Shown: positions 58,578 to 64,000 of the stretch, in pieces | Numbering within the stretch: the stretch's first letter is position 1 | Layout of the letters: each line of letters starts with the position of its first letter | From: Caulobacter zeae | GTDB lineage: Bacteria > Pseudomonadota > Alphaproteobacteria > Caulobacterales > Caulobacteraceae | Length of the DNA: 64,000 nt | Assembly: GCF_002858925.1 (NCBI RefSeq) | Contig: NZ_PJRS01000043.1 | Span: 1-64,000 of the forward strand | Direction: 5' to 3' | The notes under the pieces: model-generated | Told to the model about the DNA's origin: nothing | The model's input: the letters and a program-made list of their open reading frames with translations, nothing else | Database searches by the model: none | Program-made: the position numbers and the translations under genes

Positions 58578-61272
58578 CGGCGGTCTCCTTGGCCTTGAGG
58601 GAAGCGGCGGCGGCGATCATCCGGGCGATCTCCGGACGGCACGAGCCGCAGTTGGTTCCGGCGCCGGTGACCGCGCCGACCGCGTCGGCAGTGACCGCGC
58701 CGGCGGCGATGGCGGCGTCGACGGCCTTGGCGCCCACCTTCAGGCAGGCGCAGACCATCGGCCCCCTGTCGACCGGCGCGCCGGGCGGGCGGCCGATCAG
58801 CAGGGCCGAGCGGGCCTCGGCGGTCAGTTGGTCGAGCGCGAACAGGTCGGCCAGCCAGTCGCGCGGCGGCAGGCGGCCGGCGGCGGTCTGGAACAGCACC
58901 GCGACCAGCTTGCCGTTCTCGATCCAGGCCTCGCGGCGCGAGCCGGCGCCGGCGTCCTCGAAGACCGTGGTCTCGCCGGTCAGCCCCTTGGTCAGGCGCT
59001 TGCGCAGGGCCTCGCGCTCGGAAGCGTCGCCACGACCGGCGAACTCGTGCAGCTGGGCGGCGTCCTGCGGGATGCGCCGCCAGACCAAGTCCAGATTAGC
59101 CGGCGCGGCGATGGTCTCGCGGCTCAGGAAGAAGCCCTTCCAGGTCTCGCGATAGGGCCGCGCCCGGGCCGGGGTGTGCTTGAACTCCGGCTGGCCGGAA
59201 ACGGGATCGAGGTTCGGCGCGATCAGATGGTTCGACTTGCCAGATGGCGCAAACGCGTCGGTCCAGTGCATGGGCATGAAAAGGCCGCCTACGCGCTGGC
59301 GGTCGGTGACCCGGGCCAGGGCGACGGCCTCGCCGCGCGCGGTCGAGACGCGGGTCAGGGCGCCGTCCTTGATCCCGACGGCCTTGGCGTCGCGCGGATG
59401 GATCTCGACGAAGGGCTCGGGCGCGTGCCGGCAGAGGTCAGGGGCCAAGCCCGTGCGGGTCATGGTGTGCCACTGGTCGCGGATGCGGCCGGTGTTCAGC
59501 GACATCGGGAAGGCGTCGCTGACGGCGTCGGCCGGGCCCTTGGGGCGGACCGGAACCATGCGACCGCGGCCGTCCGGCGTCTGGAAGCGGCCGTCGACGA
59601 ACAGTCGCGGCGTGCCCTGGCCGTCGGCGCGGACCGGCCACTGGATCGGCGTCATGGCGGCGTAATCGTGGGGCGTCATGCTCGAGAGCCCCGAAAGGTC
59701 GAGCAGGCGCGAACCTTGGTTCTCGTATGCCGTCAGGCGCGCCCATTCGCGGAAGATCGAGGCCTGCGAGGCCCAGCCGAAACCGTCGAAGCCCATGCCC
59801 TGGGCTACGTCGGCCATGATCCGCCAGTCGGCGCGGGCCTGGCCAGGGGCCGGAAACAGCGCCCGCTGGCGCGAGATGCGACGCTCGGAGTTGGTGACCG
59901 TACCGTCCTTCTCGGCCCAGGCCAGGGCCGGCAGCTTCACATGGGCGTAGGCCGTGGTGTCGGTCTCGACGCAGTCGGAAACGACGACGAAGGGGCAAGC
60001 CTCCAGCGCCTCGCGCACCGCGCCGGCGTCGGGCAGGCTGACGGCCGGGTTGGTGGCCATCACCCAGATCGCCTTGATCTTGCCCGCACGCACCGCCTCG
60101 AACATCTCGACGGCCTTGAGGCCCGGCGCGCGGGCGGTGTGCGGCGCGCCCCAGAAGCGGGCGACGCGGTCGCGGTCCTCGGGCGCGAAGTCCATGTGAC
60201 CGGCCAGGGTGTTGGCCATGCCGCCGGTCTCGCGGCCGCCCATGGCGTTGGGCTGGCCGGTGATCGAGAACGGGCAGCTTCCCGGCTTGCCGATCCGGCC
60301 CGTGGCCAGGTGGACGTTAAGGATCGCCAGCCCCTTGGCGACGCCCTGGGCCGACTGGTTGGAGCCCATCGAGAACAGGCTGACGGTCTTCGGGTTAGCG
60401 GCGAACAGGTCGTAGAAGGCCAGCAGGTCTTCGACCGCGATCCCGCAGTCGGCGGCGACGGCGGCGAGTGACTGGTCGTCCTGCGCCAGCGCTTCGCGCA
60501 CGGCGTCGATCCCGTTCACATGCTCGGCGACATAGTCGAGATCGAGCAGACCCCTGCGGTCCATCTCGGCCAGCAGGCCGTTCCATAGCCGAACGTCGGA
60601 TTGCGGCGCGACGGCCAGGTGCAGGTCAGCGCCTTCGGCCGTGTCGGTGCGGCGGGGGTCGATGACCACGTGCTTCTGGCCGCGGGCCTTGGCGGCCTCC
60701 AGGCGACGGAACAGGATCGGATGGGTCCAGGCGGCGTTGTGGCCGGCGAAGACCACGAGGTCGGCCTCGTCGAGATCCTCGTAGCAGCCCGGCACCAGGT
60801 CGGCGCCGAAGGCCTGCTTGTGGGCGGCGACGGCCGAGGCCATGCAAAGACGACTGTTGGTGTCGATGTTGCCCGAGCCGATGAAGCCCTTCATCAGCTT
60901 GTTGGCGACGTAGTAGTCCTCGGTCAGCAGTTGGCCCGAGACGTAGAAGGCGACGCTGTCGCGACCGTGACGGGCGATGGTGTCGCGAAAACGCTTGGCC
61001 ACCAGTGCGGTCGCCTCGCCCCAGCTCGCGACGCGGCCGTTGATCGAGGGTTCCAACAGACGACCTTGCAGGCCGACCGTGGCTCCAAGGGCCGAGCCCT
61101 TGGAGCACAGCCGGCCCTTGTTGGCCGGGTGGGCCGGGTCGCCGGACACCGCCAGCGTCCTTTCCCCGCCCATTTGGCTCCCGCCCGCCGCGCCCGAGAC
61201 GCCGCAACCGACGCCGCAATAGGGGCAGGTGGTCCTGACCGTCGTCGCGATGGCGCCGGAACCGTCGGCCAT
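58570..61272 (-). CDS. nasA: Assimilatory nitrate reductase catalytic subunit
   Basis: 900 residues; cytoplasmic molybdopterin enzyme reducing nitrate to nitrite. The N-terminal 4Fe-4S motif is CPYCGVGCGV with a distal C in GRLCSKG. Mo-bisMGD domain segments include GSGNIDTNSRLCMASAVAAHKQAFGAD and ITGQPNAMGGRETGGMAN. A molydopterin-dinucleotide domain follows (MSLNTGRIRDQWHTMTRTG). The last 70 residues are a BFD-like 2Fe-2S domain (CACLKVGA and GTNCGSCRPEI), which could accept electrons directly. Five bases lie between nirD and this gene. Confidence 0.95.
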   Translation of the reverse strand: MADGSGAIATTVRTTCPYCGVGCGVSGAAGGSQMGGERTLAVSGDPAHPANKGRLCSKGSALGATVGLQGRLLEPSINGRVASWGEATALVAKRFRDTIARHGRDSVAFYVSGQLLTEDYYVANKLMKGFIGSGNIDTNSRLCMASAVAAHKQAFGADLVPGCYEDLDEADLVVFAGHNAAWTHPILFRRLEAAKARGQKHVVIDPRRTDTAEGADLHLAVAPQSDVRLWNGLLAEMDRRGLLDLDYVAEHVNGIDAVREALAQDDQSLAAVAADCGIAVEDLLAFYDLFAANPKTVSLFSMGSNQSAQGVAKGLAILNVHLATGRIGKPGSCPFSITGQPNAMGGRETGGMANTLAGHMDFAPEDRDRVARFWGAPHTARAPGLKAVEMFEAVRAGKIKAIWVMATNPAVSLPDAGAVREALEACPFVVVSDCVETDTTAYAHVKLPALAWAEKDGTVTNSERRISRQRALFPAPGQARADWRIMADVAQGMGFDGFGWASQASIFREWARLTAYENQGSRLLDLSGLSSMTPHDYAAMTPIQWPVRADGQGTPRLFVDGRFQTPDGRGRMVPVRPKGPADAVSDAFPMSLNTGRIRDQWHTMTRTGLAPDLCRHAPEPFVEIHPRDAKAVGIKDGALTRVSTARGEAVALARVTDRQRVGGLFMPMHWTDAFAPSGKSNHLIAPNLDPVSGQPEFKHTPARARPYRETWKGFFLSRETIAAPANLDLVWRRIPQDAAQLHEFAGRGDASEREALRKRLTKGLTGETTVFEDAGAGSRREAWIENGKLVAVLFQTAAGRLPPRDWLADLFALDQLTAEARSALLIGRPPGAPVDRGPMVCACLKVGAKAVDAAIAAGAVTADAVGAVTGAGTNCGSCRPEIARMIAAAASLKAKETADA

Positions 61273-61276
61273 GACG

Positions 61277-61630
61277 TCAGCCCGCCATCACCGGCTGGGC
61301 CATCAGGACGCGGCCGTCCTGCACCCGCACCGGCACCACTGGCGTGCAGCCCTTGCCGGCGTCGGCGCCGGTGGGCTGGCCGGTCTTCAGGTCGATGACC
61401 CAGCTGTGCAACGGGCAGGTCACGCCGTGGCCGTGGACGATGCCCTGGCTGAGCGGACCGTGCTTGTGCGGGCAGCGGTCGACCAGGGCGAAGACCTGGC
61501 CGTCGCCGGTGCGGAACACCGCCACGTCGCCCTGCGCCGTCGCCACCCGCCGCGATCCGCGCTCGGGAATGTCGGTGACGGCGCCGACGTCGTGCCAGGC
61601 CGGATCGATGTCGAAAGTCTGGATCGTCAT
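61277..61630 (-). CDS. nirD: Nitrite reductase small subunit (Rieske-type)
   Basis: 117 residues. Rieske 2Fe-2S ligands are in CPHKHGPLSQG and TCPLHSW (Cys-x-His and Cys-x-x-His). Partner of NirB in NADH-dependent assimilatory nitrite reduction to ammonium. Its ATG overlaps the nirB stop by four bases (ATGA). Confidence 0.95.
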   Translation of the reverse strand: MTIQTFDIDPAWHDVGAVTDIPERGSRRVATAQGDVAVFRTGDGQVFALVDRCPHKHGPLSQGIVHGHGVTCPLHSWVIDLKTGQPTGADAGKGCTPVVPVRVQDGRVLMAQPVMAG

Positions 61631-64000
61631 TCCGCAGCCATCCCCATCGGAAGCGTCGCCATCGGCTTGAATTCGCCGGCCTCGACGCCCTTGCTGGCGC
61701 GTTCGGCCCACGGGTCGATCTGGGCGGTTTCCTGCGATTTCACGAAGCGGGCGAAGAGCGCCGCGCGGTTGTCGAGGTCCTCGACGGTGGCCGCGTGGAT
61801 CGTCTCCAAGCCGATGCGGGCCATCCACTTGTAGATCCGCTCCAGGTACCAGCCGCCCTCGCGGTACATCTGCATGACCGCCGAGATAAGCTGGATCGCC
61901 TCCTCTTCGGTGGCGACCTTGGCCAGCAGCTGCGTGCCCTGGATGTGCAGGCCGGCGGCGCCGCCGACATGGATCTCGTAGCCGCTGTCGACGCAGATCA
62001 CGCCGATGTCCTTGCAGGTCGATTCCGCGCAGTTGCGGGGGCAACCCGACACGGCCAGCTTGACCTTGGCCGGCGCCCACGAGCCCCACATGAACTTCTC
62101 GAGCTTGATGCCCAGGCCCGTGGAGTCCTGGGTGCCGAACCGGCACCATTCCGAACCCACGCAGGTCTTCACCGTGCGCAGGCCCTTGGCGTAGGCATGG
62201 CCGCTGACCATGCCCGCAGCGTTGAGGTCGGCCCACACGGCCGGCAGGTCATCCTTCTGCACGCCCAGCAGGTCGATGCGTTGGCCGCCGGTCACCTTCA
62301 CTGCTGGGATGGCGTACTTGTCGGCCACGTCGGCGATGGCGCGCAGCTCGTCGGGCGTGGTCATGCCGCCCCACATGCGCGGAACGACCGAATAGGTGCC
62401 GTCCTTCTGGATGTTGGCGTGGACGCGCTCGTTGATGAAGCGCGACTGGCTGTCGTCGACATACACGCCCGGCCAGGCGCACAGCAGGTAGTAGTTCAGG
62501 GCCGGACGGCACGAGGCGCAGCCGTCGGGCGTGGTCCATTCCATGGCCTGCATGACCGCCGGCATGGACTTCAGGTCCTGGGCCAGGATCGTCTCGCGGA
62601 CCGCGCCGTGCGGGTGCGAGGTGCACTTGCACATCGGCTTGGGCCCGGTCTGGACCTTGAAGCCGTCGCCGAGCGTGGCCTTGATGACCTGTTCGACCAG
62701 CGGCGTGCACGAGCCGCACGAGGCCGAGGCCTTGGTGACGGCCCGCACGTCGTCCAGCGTGGTCAGGCCCTGGGCGGTGATGGCCGAGGTGATCGCACCC
62801 TTGCAGACGCCGTTGCAGCCGCAGATCTCCTGCGTGTCGGGCATGGCCGCAACGGCCGCGCTAGGGTCCAGGCCGGACAGCCCCTCCGTGATCGCCTGGC
62901 CGAAGATGATGGTGTCGCGGATCTCGGCGACATCGGTCCCGGCCTTCATCAGGTCGAAGTACCAGCCGCCGTCGGCCGCATCGCCGAACAGGACCGCGCC
63001 GGCGACCCGGCCGTCCTCGATGACCACGCGCTTGTAGACGCCGCGAGCGGCGTCACGGAACACGATGTCCTCGCAGCCCTCGCCGCCGGCGAACTTGCCG
63101 GCCGAGAAGACGTCGACGCCGGAGACCTTCAGGCGGGTCGACAGCACCGAGCCCTGATAGGCGCCCTCGCCGTCGGTCAGTTCCTCGGCAAGAGCCCGGC
63201 ACATGTCCCAGATGGGAGCGACCAGGCCGTAGCAGTTGCCGCGGTGCTCGACGCATTCGCCGACCGAGAACACCGCCGGATCGGAGGTGCGCATGGCGTC
63301 GTCGACGATGATGCCGCGGTTGACCTGTAGGCCAGAGGCCTTGGCCAAGGTGGCGTTCGGGCGGATACCGACAGCCATCACCAGGATGTCGCAAGGCAGG
63401 ATGCGGCCGTCCTTCAGCTTCAGACCGGTGACCTTGCCGTCCTCGCCGACGATGGCTTCGGAGTGGGCGCCGAGCACGGTCTCGACGCCGCGCTCCAGCA
63501 GGGCCTCGCGCAGCAGGTAGCCAGCGCTCTCGTCCAGCTGGCGCTCCATCAGCACGTCCATCAGATGGACGACGGTTGCGCCCATGCCGCGGCGGGCCAG
63601 GCCGTAGGCGGCCTCAAGGCCCAGCAAGCCGCCGCCGATCACCACGGCGCGGGCGCCAGGCTTGGCCGAGGCGGCGATCATCGCGTCGACGTCGTCGAGG
63701 TCGCGGAAGGTGACCACGCCGGACAGGTCGGCGCCCGGCAGCGGCAGGCGGAACGGATCCGAGCCGGTGGCCAGGATCAGCTTGTCGTAGGCGACCTCGA
63801 GGCCGCCCTCGGCGATCACCTTGCGGCCCTCCAGGTCGACCCCGGTGACCCAGCGGCCGGCGTGCAGGGTGATGCCGTTGTCGCGGTACCAGGCCTCGTC
63901 GTTGATGACGATGTCGTCGAAGGTCTTCTCGCCCGCCAGGACCGGCGAAAGCATGATGCGGTTGTAGTTCACCCGCGGCTCGGCGCCGAAGATGGCGATC
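61627..64000 (-). CDS. nirB: Nitrite reductase [NAD(P)H] large subunit (N-terminus cut by window edge)
   Basis: At least 790 residues visible; the start is beyond the right edge, since the sequence is open to 63999 and reads IAIFGAEPRVNYNRIMLSP, which in NirB lies about 35 residues from the N-terminus. The FAD/NAD-binding domain has VVIGGGLLGLEAAYGL. A BFD-like 2Fe-2S region carries CGCNGVCKGAI and CGSCTPLVEQV. The siroheme/4Fe-4S domain has TCVGSEWCRFGTQDS and SGCPRNCAESTCKD. Reduces nitrite to ammonium with NirD; first visible gene of nirB-nirD-nasA-cobA. Confidence 0.96.
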   Translation of the reverse strand, partial: IAIFGAEPRVNYNRIMLSPVLAGEKTFDDIVINDEAWYRDNGITLHAGRWVTGVDLEGRKVIAEGGLEVAYDKLILATGSDPFRLPLPGADLSGVVTFRDLDDVDAMIAASAKPGARAVVIGGGLLGLEAAYGLARRGMGATVVHLMDVLMERQLDESAGYLLREALLERGVETVLGAHSEAIVGEDGKVTGLKLKDGRILPCDILVMAVGIRPNATLAKASGLQVNRGIIVDDAMRTSDPAVFSVGECVEHRGNCYGLVAPIWDMCRALAEELTDGEGAYQGSVLSTRLKVSGVDVFSAGKFAGGEGCEDIVFRDAARGVYKRVVIEDGRVAGAVLFGDAADGGWYFDLMKAGTDVAEIRDTIIFGQAITEGLSGLDPSAAVAAMPDTQEICGCNGVCKGAITSAITAQGLTTLDDVRAVTKASASCGSCTPLVEQVIKATLGDGFKVQTGPKPMCKCTSHPHGAVRETILAQDLKSMPAVMQAMEWTTPDGCASCRPALNYYLLCAWPGVYVDDSQSRFINERVHANIQKDGTYSVVPRMWGGMTTPDELRAIADVADKYAIPAVKVTGGQRIDLLGVQKDDLPAVWADLNAAGMVSGHAYAKGLRTVKTCVGSEWCRFGTQDSTGLGIKLEKFMWGSWAPAKVKLAVSGCPRNCAESTCKDIGVICVDSGYEIHVGGAAGLHIQGTQLLAKVATEEEAIQLISAVMQMYREGGWYLERIYKWMARIGLETIHAATVEDLDNRAALFARFVKSQETAQIDPWAERASKGVEAGEFKPMATLPMGMAAE

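Overview
The window is 64 kb of high-GC, densely packed bacterial chromosome, and the gene content and order point to an alphaproteobacterium of the Caulobacter group. The main indicators are a 799-residue Lon with its catalytic serine at 674, a short prolyl-tRNA synthetase without the editing domain, a complete nuoA-N operon interleaved with small accessory genes, and the run nuoN-birA-coaX-rnj followed by mce, proS, lolC, lolD and dnaE. Most genes lie on the minus strand and overlap by ATGA or TGATG. The species cannot be named from sequence alone.

Layout. 1-130: end of an IS481-like element cut by the window edge. 449-1204: a membrane-anchored helix-turn-helix regulator. 1933-6170: a GFA-family protein, dnaE and a 29-residue membrane peptide just upstream of dnaE. 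6343-7299: a nucleoside hydrolase. 7418-15818: lolD, lolC, proS, a DUF1467 protein, mce, a rhomboid protease, rnj, coaX and birA. 15820-31354: the respiratory complex I operon, transcribed nuoA to nuoN, with four non-nuo genes inside it. 31555-36292: two identical tRNA-Asp genes, a flavin-dependent oxidoreductase, two glycosyltransferases, a second GFA protein and tRNA-Val. 36399-39223: hup and lon. 39551-46145: a DUF3089 protein, a thiolase and an HMG-CoA-synthase/OB-fold fusion separated by a vapBC toxin-antitoxin pair, and the lipopolysaccharide core genes hldD and kdsA. 46229-51435: photolyase, cyclopropane fatty acid synthase, cysteine synthase and a sulfurtransferase. 51669-53607: two tandem small peptides (DUF1843-like, sharing an ASGDL motif) followed by a radical SAM/SPASM maturase. 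53813-57790: a secreted protein, metC and opgH. 57795-64000: the nitrate/nitrite assimilation genes cobA, nasA, nirD and nirB, with nirB cut by the right edge.

The most interesting locus is the peptide/radical-SAM cassette at 51669-53607. It has the architecture of a ribosomally made, post-translationally modified peptide system: two paralogous 57-58 residue candidate precursors, a strong intercistronic hairpin, and a maturase with the CxxxCxxC cluster motif, a Cys-rich SPASM-like region and a C-terminal zinc-ribbon-like tail. The maturase frame carries an in-frame amber codon at 52816-52818, which splits it between the radical SAM core and the SPASM half. It is therefore a recent pseudogene, a read-through gene, a two-part enzyme or a sequencing error.

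Several families of dispersed palindromic repeats sit just after stop codons (7319-7404, 35635-35734, 50415-50500, 53621-53784). No rRNA, CRISPR array or prophage was seen.
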